NCBI RefSeq assembly: GCF_014837065.1 | Contig: NZ_JACSPP010000042.1 | Span: 1 to 34,196 of the forward strand | Length of the DNA: 34,196 nucleotides | Reading direction: 5' to 3' | DNA from: Phocaeicola intestinalis | GTDB taxonomy: Bacteria > Bacteroidota > Bacteroidia > Bacteroidales > Bacteroidaceae | In this document: positions 18,001 through 25,005 of the stretch, piece by piece | Numbering within the stretch: position 1 is the first letter of the stretch | Layout: the number at the start of each line of letters is the position of its first letter | Notes under the pieces: generated by a model | What the model saw: only the letters and a program-made list of their open reading frames with translations | Database searches by the model: none | Told to the model about the DNA's origin: nothing | Translations under genes and position numbers: made by a program

Positions 18001-19225
18001 CATGCGACAAAGAACGGGAATCTCCAGGAACATGCCTGTAAAAACGAAAAGACCGGCTTCCTCTTCTACGGATAGCCAAGCCTCCATCGACCAGGCCAGC
18101 CAGAATATTTCCTTCATCGTCTTCTATCACCGTACTGATAACATTCGGACTGCCTTTTTCATACCCACGCAAAAAATAAGTGAATGAAATCCGTACCGGT
18201 GACAAAATATTGACCCCACCAAATTCTGTACCTACCCAAAATACATTATCGTCATCTACCCAGACCCGATTAATCAAATTATCATTCAACGACTGAGGAG
18301 CATCTCCCTTACCATACCTGGCAAAATGCCCACCCTGCCTGAGCACATTCAAACCATTGCGTGTACCTATCACCATATCGCCCGAAGTATTCCGGGTGAT
18401 ATCTGTTACAAAATCAGAAGACAAGCTTTCCGGGTCATCAGATGCATGGCGATAAGAAACAAACTTCATATTCTGTGTGTCACAACAATACAATCCACTC
18501 TGAGTGCCCAGCCACAAATAATCTCCATAAGCATAAGCACTGGTGAAAATCAGCTTCGAGACATCAAGTCCAGTCCACAAAGACGTCAATGCATAATACT
18601 GGGTTCCGGAAGAAGCAAAATGGAAGAGACACCCGTATCCGCCAGCCCATACCTCGTTACCGTGCTGGACCAATACACGGATATCTACATCCGATTTCAG
18701 AATCTGCACATCCTGGATATGCCGAAACTTATCCAGCCTGACATACACCAACCCGTCACTTTTCCCAATCCACAAATTCTCGAACTCATCAATTAAAATC
18801 GTCTGGACCGGCGAATGAAGTATCTCCTGATGTTCACCTGCATAATCCCGAAACGATTCAACCTGCTCACTTTCCAAATCAATGAACATTACTCCTGCCT
18901 CGGTCGCTACCCACAAATGCCCACTATTATCTTCGGTAATGTCATTAATATAGTTGCTTTCAATAACCCTTTCTTCCCAACCGGAAGATACAGAATAATG
19001 TTTGAATTCATAACCGTCATAACGGTCCAATCCGTTTGAAGTCCCTAACCATACAAAGTGGAAACGGTCTTGGTGAATGGCACGGATGGTATTGTCGCAT
19101 AAACCTTCGTGCATCGTTACATAACGGTAATTAAAAGATGCAGAATTACTTTGGGCACATAAAATACCCCCAAAGGCTTCACCCAACAAACCAAGCACAA
19201 CCAGCAACAAGGCAAGCGGCTTCAT
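15047..19225 (-). CDS. Hybrid two-component system sensor/regulator (HTCS)
   Basis: One-protein signalling system that senses glycans in the periplasm and controls transcription, 1392 residues. A signal peptide or anchor at residues 1-25 is followed by about fourteen propeller blades (WLGT/WIG-type repeats, two seven-bladed propellers) and a Y_Y_Y domain ending near 800. A membrane helix spans about 804-824. Inside the cell come a coiled linker, a histidine kinase with H890 in the AHEFKTPLT box, an ATPase domain (LLSNAVKHT, GTGIGLHIV), a receiver with phospho-acceptor D1193 (LILSDLMMP) and an AraC-type DNA-binding domain over the last 100 residues. Start at 19225 gives a clean signal peptide and has AAGGAATAGG upstream; an alternative ATG at 19246 overlaps the GH43 stop as ATGA. 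All signalling residues look intact. Likely target: the GH43 promoter upstream. Confidence 0.93.
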   Translation of the reverse strand: MKPLALLLVVLGLLGEAFGGILCAQSNSASFNYRYVTMHEGLCDNTIRAIHQDRFHFVWLGTSNGLDRYDGYEFKHYSVSSGWEERVIESNYINDITEDNSGHLWVATEAGVMFIDLESEQVESFRDYAGEHQEILHSPVQTILIDEFENLWIGKSDGLVYVRLDKFRHIQDVQILKSDVDIRVLVQHGNEVWAGGYGCLFHFASSGTQYYALTSLWTGLDVSKLIFTSAYAYGDYLWLGTQSGLYCCDTQNMKFVSYRHASDDPESLSSDFVTDITRNTSGDMVIGTRNGLNVLRQGGHFARYGKGDAPQSLNDNLINRVWVDDDNVFWVGTEFGGVNILSPVRISFTYFLRGYEKGSPNVISTVIEDDEGNILAGLVDGGLAIRRRGSRSFRFYRHVPGDSRSLSHDNISRIVQDFEGNYWIATIGGGIDRLPKECLDAPVFEHYDVSTTQLPSNDVYDIALDSLRNSLWICCNNYIYLLDFSSGAISQLHYYTHTGEEMYNMHTILVDSHSRLWIGGNGVGVIDLANPQDTYECFYYRYKLDASEHAVSERITCIFEAQNGDIYLGSQGNGIYLLEDARLLSACKFKNYDVRCGLSDTSISSIFADDSGNLWICTLKGVYFFDILTRRAFKFDQEDGLLVPQFYRRSGCKTSDDRLLLGTTDGLVVFCPVMNFPAPEQRKVVLTNVSFGGRSLVPYLDETNLLSSIVNAQELHLYPPQNSFEVTFSCLEYLEPEKVFYTYRILELDKTPNIGLMNRIARYTNLSPGTYTLEMRCTNHDNTWSSQLTRLKIIVHPPFYRTGWFYTLLALVAILALGYTVYAYNSRQKYVQRLLKRKIDERTQELHQTITELTTSRETIIRQRDEIVSMSKQMDEINREKLSYFTNMAHEFKTPLTLIQGPAQQLEGQLVGKEQKESLQIILRNARYLLSLVEQLIDLRKIDTKKLTLNYECFDFRRFLNAVVTDFSGLMKEHHLIFSCKVRLKADFISSDKEHLHKVLFNLLSNAVKHTPERGMITLYACQFRNKEGKMLLYLSVLNTGSNIPPEETERIFHRFYSIKGQERYSVYGQRNTGIGLHIVKEIVNLLGGVIKVKSSDRRGVAFRLYFPVTLADAEKEPDAVMHQQPVLLGNDAETYVPVDGSKPLLLLVEDNPDMRCYLKVILEKFYNVAEASDGNQGYDLACKLVPDLILSDLMMPICDGIAFCRKIRADRSLKHIPFVLLSANSDAEAQTESFGSGVDGYLTKPFDEAVLSACLQSVIKNREIQRRRSDVEQEFMPELKDLAQPDKVFMNEVLAVLERNYADSDFGVKEWMEMLHVSYAVIYKKMVSLTGLSPVRFLQVYRLQKAKLLLENSSNVIVSEVAYKVGFNDPKYFTRVFVRQYGQTPTAFVKT

Positions 19226-19242
19226 CCTATTCCTTTTATATA

Positions 19243-20562
19243 TCATTCGAAACGTATCCAATCAACTTGCACATTTCTTCCCGACAACAAAGAAACACAC
19301 AAATTATGAACCCCTTCTTGCAACCCGGTCAACGGCACCGTCAACGTCTGCCAACGTCCTACAGTAACAGGCACTTCTATATCAGCTATCACATGTCCAT
19401 CGGCACAGACCTGTAACGTTCCACCCATCTCCGAACTTACCCGGGCACTCACCTTTTGCAACTTTCCATCGCCAAAATCCACCCGATGAAAAGTAACCCA
19501 TGCACCTTCATGACTGAAAAATGTCTTCCACCCTTCGAATTTATCATCCTGATTCACATAATCAATAAAAACTCCTTCTTCACTTTTTGTGCTATAACGG
19601 TCTATCTGAATCAGGCTACGGGCATCCGCAATCCCGACTCCACGCAAGGTAGGAACCACTTGCCGGATAGTCCCGTCAGCATTAAAAAACAACGAGTCAA
19701 TACATACCGAACGATTCTTGTCGAAATCCGGGCTATAATCATTATGGTGATAAAACAAATACCATTGTCCCTTATACTCCAACAACGAATGATGATTGGT
19801 CCAGCATCCTGTAGGCGACTGGTCCATGATGATGCCCTTATATTCAAACGGTCCCATCGGAGAATCACTCATTGCATAAGCCAGACACTCCGTTTTATCT
19901 TTTACCCATGGATAAGTCAGATAATACTTACCATTGCGTTCGAAAGCAAAAGGCCCTTCTTTAAACCCATCTTTCACATCGGCCACAAGTACTGGAGCCG
20001 AATCCAGTTCTGTCAGGTTATCCTTCAGACGAGCTACATTCAATCCTCTTCCCGACCAATACAGATAAGCCTGTCCGTCTTTATCCAATAACACACAAGG
20101 GTCAATCCCCTGTACCCCAGCTATCGGCTCGGCCAAAGGCTTGAATGGTCCAAACGGAGTATCGGACGTAGCTACACCGATACGGAAGCCTTTCTCACCC
20201 TTTGGACTGGCAGGGAAAAAGAAATAATACGTTCCGTTCTTATACACACAATCGGGAGCCCACATCGAATAAGAGCCGGCATCACCCCATGGCACATCTG
20301 ACTGAGAAAGTACAACCCCATGGTCTGTCCACTTCACCAGATCCTCTGATGAAAACACATGATAATCTTCCATACAAAACCATTCCTGCAAACGTTCTAC
20401 AGGACTAGGAATATCGTGCGAAGGATAAAGATACACTTTCCCTTCGAATACCCGGGCTGTAGGATCAGCCGTAAACTGTCCGGAAATAATCGGATTTTGC
20501 GCTACAAGTCCAGAGAATGCCCCCAAACACAGCAATAAGACAAACAACACTCTTTTATTCAT
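19243..20562 (-). CDS. GH43 family glycoside hydrolase with C-terminal CBM6-like domain
   Basis: Exported glycosidase of 439 residues, probably an arabinofuranosidase or xylosidase acting on plant arabinan/arabinoxylan side chains; the subfamily was not assigned. A signal peptide covers residues 1-21 (LVAQ end). The five-bladed propeller has the GH43 triad: base D33 in TADPTA, pKa-modulating D154 in GIDPCV, and acid E202 in KEGPFAF. The last 115 residues resemble a CBM6 beta-sandwich (ends in VQVDWIRFE). The ATG at 20562 fits the signal peptide; an upstream in-frame ATG at 20607 falls upstream of the promoter box. It precedes the HTCS gene by 17 bp, or overlaps it through ATGA, so both form one operon. 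No SusC/SusD pair is in the window. Confidence 0.9.
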   Translation of the reverse strand: MNKRVLFVLLLCLGAFSGLVAQNPIISGQFTADPTARVFEGKVYLYPSHDIPSPVERLQEWFCMEDYHVFSSEDLVKWTDHGVVLSQSDVPWGDAGSYSMWAPDCVYKNGTYYFFFPASPKGEKGFRIGVATSDTPFGPFKPLAEPIAGVQGIDPCVLLDKDGQAYLYWSGRGLNVARLKDNLTELDSAPVLVADVKDGFKEGPFAFERNGKYYLTYPWVKDKTECLAYAMSDSPMGPFEYKGIIMDQSPTGCWTNHHSLLEYKGQWYLFYHHNDYSPDFDKNRSVCIDSLFFNADGTIRQVVPTLRGVGIADARSLIQIDRYSTKSEEGVFIDYVNQDDKFEGWKTFFSHEGAWVTFHRVDFGDGKLQKVSARVSSEMGGTLQVCADGHVIADIEVPVTVGRWQTLTVPLTGLQEGVHNLCVSLLSGRNVQVDWIRFE

Positions 20563-20594
20563 AATACTAAACCCAACAATTCTAAATGATTCAA

Positions 20595-20602
20595 CAAAGA
20601 TA
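20595..20602 (-). promoter_or_regulatory. -7 box of the GH43-HTCS promoter
   Basis: The minus strand reads TATCTTTG, an exact TAnnTTTG match, 32 bases before the ATG at 20562. The -33 region lacks TTTG, as expected for a promoter that needs an activator. Confidence 0.6.
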
Positions 20603-20625
20603 CACAAATACCTATAATTATCATT

Positions 20626-20664
20626 CTTTTATCCGAACGAAAATCTTTCTATTCCGAATAAAAA
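20626..20664 (-). promoter_or_regulatory. Candidate activator site: direct repeats 21 bp apart
   Basis: Two loosely similar half-sites share CCGAA (20633-20637 and 20654-20658) followed two bases later by AAAA, with their centres 21 bp, two helical turns, apart. They lie about 25-60 bp upstream of the -7 box, where an AraC-type protein would bind to activate. Only about 12 of 18 aligned positions agree, so this is a proposal for the HTCS operator. Confidence 0.35.
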
Positions 20665-20680
20665 ACCGGGAATTTGTTTA

Positions 20681-20775
20681 AGAAATTGTTTTGAAATTAT
20701 CGTGTATTGATTGGGGATGAGTTTTTGAGGCATTTCCGCTTGTGTAATGAGGAGGATAACGGGCTATCAGACGAA
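20681..20775 (+). mobile_element. Decayed left half of MITE-like element (copy 3)
   Basis: Aligns without gaps to 26845-26939 with most positions identical, including a shared run ATGAGTTTTTGAGGCATTT. Its terminal repeat is altered (AGAAATTGTTTTGAAATT) and the embedded reading frame hits an in-frame TAA at 20776-20778, beyond which similarity to the other copies fades. The right end is missing. Confidence 0.75.
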
Positions 20776-20890
20776 TAAAACCGGAAAAACGAACCGGAAA
20801 CAGATGCAAAAACTGAGATGTAATAATACATTAATTGAATATCCGCTATCAGCCCATCCCGATGAGTTGAAAACGCAGTAGTACTGCATT

Positions 20891-20978
20891 CGCTGATGAA
20901 GATATATTCAACTGCTGATGAAGATATATTCAACCGCGGATGGAGATATATTCAACCGCGGATGCAGTATATATTCAT
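20891..20978. repeat. Four-unit 22-bp tandem repeat
   Basis: Units at 20891-20912, 20913-20934, 20935-20956 and 20957-20978 share the plan (C/T)GC(T/G)GATG(A/G/C)AGATATATTCAAC; the last is the most diverged. Each unit contains an AT-rich near-palindrome around GATATATTC. There are no variable spacers, so this is not a CRISPR array. It lies between genes with no evident promoter role. Confidence 0.85.
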
Positions 20979-21117
20979 TTTTCAGGGGTATATATTGGCT
21001 GTTGGCAGACATGCATTTATTTAAAAAGCATCCCATGTAGGGGGCAAAATGCGGATATCCATATTTATTTATCATCGCCTTCGATACCTGTTTTTGCAGG
21101 TTGCATAAAACAGGCTC

Positions 21118-21768
21118 TTATCCAATATAGCTTTCGATTAATGCTCTCACTTCCGGCTTTTTCGATTTCAGACAAGTTGAGAGTTGTTTATGGATAAATT
21201 TCGCATTCGCATCAGACTGCTCTGCATATTTGCGTAAGGCAAGCGCGGCTGCCCGCTGTACTACAAGATATTCGCTTTCAACAGAGGTAAAAGCCTGGTC
21301 GATGAACTCTGCTTCGGCACGTTCGTTCAATACAAGTCCCCGCGACAGCAGGCGTGCCATCAGCAAGAAACCACACAAAAGGAAGTATTCGCGCTCATCT
21401 GCCATCCAGTGGAACACGACTTCCGCAGCATAAGGCAAACGCTGGAAAAGGTTCATCACTGTGTACTCTGCCAACTCGGGATAACGCATGTCTTCTATCC
21501 AGATATCGGCAATTTCAGGATAAAAAGTTTCCGTCGGCTGAAGCAACCCTGCCATAATCTTGCACTCCCGAATGTCTTCCTTCCACAAGGCTTGTGCCAA
21601 ATCGTGGTCGGGAGTATATTCTGCCGCTATCTCCTTAATACGTGGGTACTCAATCCCGAAGTTAACTTTGTAATTCATCCCTTTCTCCCGCATGCTTTGC
21701 GATATGGGACCGTTCATAAACAAACGGAATTTTGATTTGATTTCTTTAAGTGTTTCGTGTAAGTCCAT
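21118..21768 (-). CDS. AlkD-like DNA alkylation repair family protein (HEAT-like repeats)
   Basis: All-helical protein of 216 residues resembling the DNA alkylation repair enzyme family (AlkC/AlkD type), which scan DNA with HEAT-like repeats and release positively charged alkylated bases. Visible features are an amphipathic helical repeat pattern, REKGMNYKVNFGIEYPRIKEIA near the start, and the helix pair LVVQRAAALALRKYAEQ near the end. I cannot confirm the catalytic Trp/Asp/Arg set of AlkD by eye, so base excision activity is uncertain. The ATG at 21768 (MDLHETLKEIK) is preferred; an in-frame ATG at 21792 adds eight residues lacking family similarity. It appears monocistronic. Confidence 0.75.
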   Translation of the reverse strand: MDLHETLKEIKSKFRLFMNGPISQSMREKGMNYKVNFGIEYPRIKEIAAEYTPDHDLAQALWKEDIRECKIMAGLLQPTETFYPEIADIWIEDMRYPELAEYTVMNLFQRLPYAAEVVFHWMADEREYFLLCGFLLMARLLSRGLVLNERAEAEFIDQAFTSVESEYLVVQRAAALALRKYAEQSDANAKFIHKQLSTCLKSKKPEVRALIESYIG

Positions 21769-21841
21769 ATTTCTTTTTTTGAATATCGGCATTTAGCCAC
21801 AAAAAAGTTATAGTAGCACAAAAATGATTTGCGAAAAATCA

Positions 21842-21991
21842 TTTGTCATGCTGAGTAGAGGGTGTATCAAAATCGGAATCAACTTTCATTTTGTCATCCT
21901 GAGTGCCTATTTCCTGCGGAAAACCCATTCGATTATGACATTACTTTTTAACAGTCGTTTTTTTTGATACAGCCTCCCTCAGGACAACAAA
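21842..21991. repeat. Imperfect inverted-repeat element (TGTATCAAAA type)
   Basis: The left arm at about 21842-21872 (CTGAG, then AGGGTGTATCAAAA) is inverted at about 21958-21991 (TTTTGATACAGCCTCCCTCAG), with related GTCAT/GACAA flanks. A further TTGTCATCCTGAGT lies inside at 21891-21904. The 150-bp unit has no open frame and occupies most of the 292-bp gap 21769-22060. It looks like a non-coding, MITE-like repeat. A small hairpin AATGATTT/AAATCATT is just outside at 21823-21843. Confidence 0.6.
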
Positions 21992-22060
21992 ATAAAAGCC
22001 GTTTTATCTTTTGATACCCACCTTGAATGATATACCATGCGCTTCGTAATGGAATTTCTA

Positions 22061-24022
22061 TTATTTCACATTCGCATACTCCCGGGCATAACGTAACATC
22101 TGTTCTGCATATCCCTCGGTATAAGATACCAGTACATCGGTCACCTTGCCTTCGGCATCGGTCTGTAAGGTATAAACGGGATTGACAAAACCTTTGTAAG
22201 GAGCCAAGTGCAGACGTTTGTAACGGCGTAACACCTCGGCATGGAGAATCGGGTCTACCTGTACTCCATACGTTTCCACCAACAGACGTGCCGCCTCGTA
22301 GTCGCCTTCGCTTTTAATGCGCTGCACTTCGGCGAGCAAGCGTCCGAAGAGTGTACGCAGATGGAGATAGTCGTTAATGCGTACATAGGTCTTTCCTTCG
22401 CGCACCACCATTTCGACCACCTTGTCTGTCTTTCCTTGTTCAAGTACCCAACGGGCTATCAGCTGACGATTCCGCATGTGTGCTTCTTCTACCGTATGAC
22501 CTGGTTCTATCCGTACCAGCTGAGTCATCAGACCATTCATCATATACGAATAATACGCAGCCTTATAGGCTTCGGCATCGGGTAGCAGTCCCAATTCCAG
22601 CAGTTTGCTGTCGGCAAGGTAATACAGGCCGAACAAGTCGGCACGCGCCTCTTCAACCGTTGAGCCATATGCTTTCAAGGCATCGGCATCCACGCCTGGA
22701 AGCAGCTTGCCCGAACCATGCCCCAAGCATTCGTGCAGGTCGGTGTGCAAGTCGTCTGTAATGTCGGCATACTTGTCAAGCAGAGCCAGTTCGGTATCGC
22801 CATATACAAATTCCTCACGGAAACCGTTTCCTCTGGCGGCACGGTTGTATGCTTCGGTCAGGTTGCCGATAGTGACAGACTTTGAGCCATGCACGCTCCG
22901 TATCCAGTTCGAGTTAGGCAGGTTAATGCCAATAGCTGTTGACGGATACAAATCACCTCCCAAAATAGCAGCAGTAACGACTTTTGCCGAAACACCTTTT
23001 ACGGATTTCTTTTTAAAACGTACATCAACAGGCGAATGATCTTCAAACCATTGTGCTTCGCCACTAATCAGTTCGGTGCGCCGTGTAGCCTCCAAATCCT
23101 TGAAGTCGACAATCGACTCCCAGCTTGCCTTCATCCCTAACGGGTCGCCATAACTCTCGATGAATCCGTTGACGAAATCCACCCGCGAACTAGTGTCCTT
23201 CAACCATGCAATGGAATATTCATCGAATGTATGCAGACTGCCCGTACGGTAAAACTCTATCAGCAGACGGATGACCTGGATTTGTTTTTCATTTTCTGCC
23301 ACGGTCTCGGCTTTTTCCAACCAGTCGATGATACGCTCTATAGCTTCGGAATACATCCCGCCCACCTTCCAGACCTGTTCGGTAATCTGACCTTGTTCTT
23401 TCACCAACTTGCTATTCATTCCATACATTACCGGTTCGTCGGTACTTCCCAATGCTTTTTGTCTTGCATAGAAAGTTTCCGCCTCACTTTGCGTTACTCC
23501 TTCATAATAGTTCGCGGCAGAGGTCTGAACCAAATCTTCTCCATCTGTCTGATTAACCCGTTTAGGCATCACATCCGGAGAAAAAATTACCGGAAAGAGT
23601 TTATTGCACATAGCCTGTACATCTTCCTCTCCTGCAAGTGGCAATACCGACGGACTTACAGCATCAATAAGCATGGAAAGATAATCGGGTGAAAATCCCG
23701 GTACAAACTTGTCGCATGCATAATGATGATGAATTCCATTCGAGAACCATACGCGTTTCAGGTAAATTTCGAACAAACGGAATTCTTCCGTATCACGGTT
23801 TCCGTTGAAATGTACGTAGAGTGTTTCGAGCAAACGACGGATTTGCAAATTGTATTTCCCGTTTTGGTCGAACAAGATGTCACGTCCCTCCAATGCTGCC
23901 TCTGAAAGATAATACACCAGCATTTTCTGTCTCAAAGACAACTGTTCGAACCCAGGTACCCGGTAACGCAAGATTTGTAAATCCGCAAATTGCTCTACCG
24001 TATAAGAGAATGTTTCTTCCAT
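22061..24022 (-). CDS. Dipeptidyl peptidase III (M49), no signal peptide
   Basis: Zinc exopeptidase that removes dipeptides from the N-terminus of short peptides, 653 residues. The M49 zinc motif HECLGH is at residues 430-435, and the second motif EEARAD at 457-462 supplies the third ligand (E458) and supporting residues; both are complete. The N-terminus (MEETFSYTVEQFADLQ) has no signal peptide or lipobox, so it should be cytosolic. It starts 18 bp after the small AraC-type gene on the same strand, so the two are probably co-transcribed and the regulator may control the pair. Its role is likely peptide turnover for amino-acid supply. Confidence 0.93.
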   Translation of the reverse strand: MEETFSYTVEQFADLQILRYRVPGFEQLSLRQKMLVYYLSEAALEGRDILFDQNGKYNLQIRRLLETLYVHFNGNRDTEEFRLFEIYLKRVWFSNGIHHHYACDKFVPGFSPDYLSMLIDAVSPSVLPLAGEEDVQAMCNKLFPVIFSPDVMPKRVNQTDGEDLVQTSAANYYEGVTQSEAETFYARQKALGSTDEPVMYGMNSKLVKEQGQITEQVWKVGGMYSEAIERIIDWLEKAETVAENEKQIQVIRLLIEFYRTGSLHTFDEYSIAWLKDTSSRVDFVNGFIESYGDPLGMKASWESIVDFKDLEATRRTELISGEAQWFEDHSPVDVRFKKKSVKGVSAKVVTAAILGGDLYPSTAIGINLPNSNWIRSVHGSKSVTIGNLTEAYNRAARGNGFREEFVYGDTELALLDKYADITDDLHTDLHECLGHGSGKLLPGVDADALKAYGSTVEEARADLFGLYYLADSKLLELGLLPDAEAYKAAYYSYMMNGLMTQLVRIEPGHTVEEAHMRNRQLIARWVLEQGKTDKVVEMVVREGKTYVRINDYLHLRTLFGRLLAEVQRIKSEGDYEAARLLVETYGVQVDPILHAEVLRRYKRLHLAPYKGFVNPVYTLQTDAEGKVTDVLVSYTEGYAEQMLRYAREYANVK

Positions 24023-24040
24023 GAATACATTTTTAGTTTC

Positions 24041-24511
24041 TTAAACTCCCCGTTTCCGTTTTCGGTAGCCATTCGGTGTCTCTCCTGTATTCTTATAAAA
24101 AGCTGCATAAAACGACTGCCGGTTCGAAAAGCCTACCATTGCGCTGATTTCTTCTACATTTTTATCTGCATAGCGCTTGTCTACCAGCAAATGCAATGCT
24201 TCTTTAATCCGGTATTCGTTCACCAGACACGAATAATTCATACCAAAACGGGAATTAATTACTGCCGATAAATAACGGGTGTTGGTCTTTAATTCCTTTG
24301 CCAAGTCTTTTGCCGAATAATTGGGGTCTTTGTACTTTTTCTGTACGACCAAAATATTCAGAACCTTATCATACAATTCATCCGCAAGTTCTGCCCGGAT
24401 CATATCGCGATAGGCAGCTTCCTTAATCTTGCGTTCACGCACATTGTAAGGCTTCCTCACGGAGACTTCTTCTTTACGTTCTACTTCTTCTAGTTGATTA
24501 TTTTCCCTCAT
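24041..24511 (-). CDS. Small AraC-family transcriptional regulator
   Basis: DNA-binding protein of 156 residues with a charged N-terminal 45 residues and a double helix-turn-helix of AraC type from about 50 to 152. The first HTH is in SAKDLAKELKTNTRYLSAV and the second in NVEEISAMVGFSNRQSFY, followed by the family end AAFYKNTGETPNGYRK. There is no sensory domain or membrane segment, so any signal must come through partners or its own level. It lies directly upstream of the dipeptidyl peptidase III gene in a probable two-gene unit. A near-consensus TATAATTG box is upstream at about 24555-24562. Confidence 0.9.
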   Translation of the reverse strand: MRENNQLEEVERKEEVSVRKPYNVRERKIKEAAYRDMIRAELADELYDKVLNILVVQKKYKDPNYSAKDLAKELKTNTRYLSAVINSRFGMNYSCLVNEYRIKEALHLLVDKRYADKNVEEISAMVGFSNRQSFYAAFYKNTGETPNGYRKRKRGV

Positions 24512-25005
24512 CTGTCTTTTAAAATAATAAGTGTAATTTTATTGAATAGTTGCAATTATACAAATTACGTAAGTTTTTTTCTATTCTACAACATATTTAG
24601 CTGCTTATTTTTGAATTATGCCATTTTTTTTATTTATTTATGCCAATCGGGAGTAAAAAGGGAGTCAGAAGAAGTTATCGCCCGCCGGGCAGCTGGAAGT
24701 TAGAAGCTAATACTTCGGGGTTCGGTTTCAGAAGCAGGACTATTGACCTTTCTAGTAGTACCAAATTGACTTGCAAAAAAACTCTGAGGTCTTGCCATCT
24801 AAGGAAAGGTTGTGAAAAATCTCGTGTACATCCATGTGAACGTTTCCGGGATACTTTACTTCGTTACCAATGACAAATGATTTTTTGCTATTCATGATGT
24901 TCCTATCCGACACACCGGAAAAACGGCTTGTAAACATGAAAGTGAAAAAATAATCAGCAATTCCGCGCATTCCGACTTCAAATTCGCTTAACTTTGTACC
25001 CTGAT
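24512..25005. other. 494-bp intergenic region between AraC-type gene and recQ
   Basis: AT-rich near the AraC-type gene (24512-24640), then markedly more GC-rich with a short palindrome GCCCGCCGGGC (24681-24691). From 24752 to 24970 the minus strand is open for 72 codons; the part from about 24894 (start MNSKKSFVIGNEVKYPGN) reads like ordinary protein but has no start signal or family I recognise. The last 20 bases hold the recQ promoter box. No RNA gene is recognised. Confidence 0.6.
24989..24996 (+). promoter_or_regulatory. -7 box of the recQ promoter
   Basis: TAACTTTG matches TAnnTTTG and ends only 9 bases before the ATG at 25006. Transcription would start near 25001-25005, giving an almost leaderless mRNA, or a leader of about 15 nt if the ATG at 25018 is used. 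Confidence 0.5.

Larger units (their letters stand above)
20563..21117. other. Repeat-rich intergenic region between GH43 and AlkD-like genes
   Basis: This 555-bp stretch has no convincing gene. In order it holds the GH43 promoter and candidate operator, a decayed half copy of the repeat element (20681-20775), a 13-bp palindrome GCAGTAGTACTGC (20875-20887), the four-unit 22-bp array (20891-20978), and AT-rich sequence with GCGGATATCCAT (21051-21062). A weak 8-bp hairpin CCTGTTTT/AAAACAGG (21087-21114) sits just after the AlkD-like stop. Confidence 0.8.

Noticed and set aside
20891..20978. Four regularly spaced repeats as a CRISPR array
   Set aside because: The 22-bp units are directly adjacent with no unique spacers, and no cas gene is in the window.
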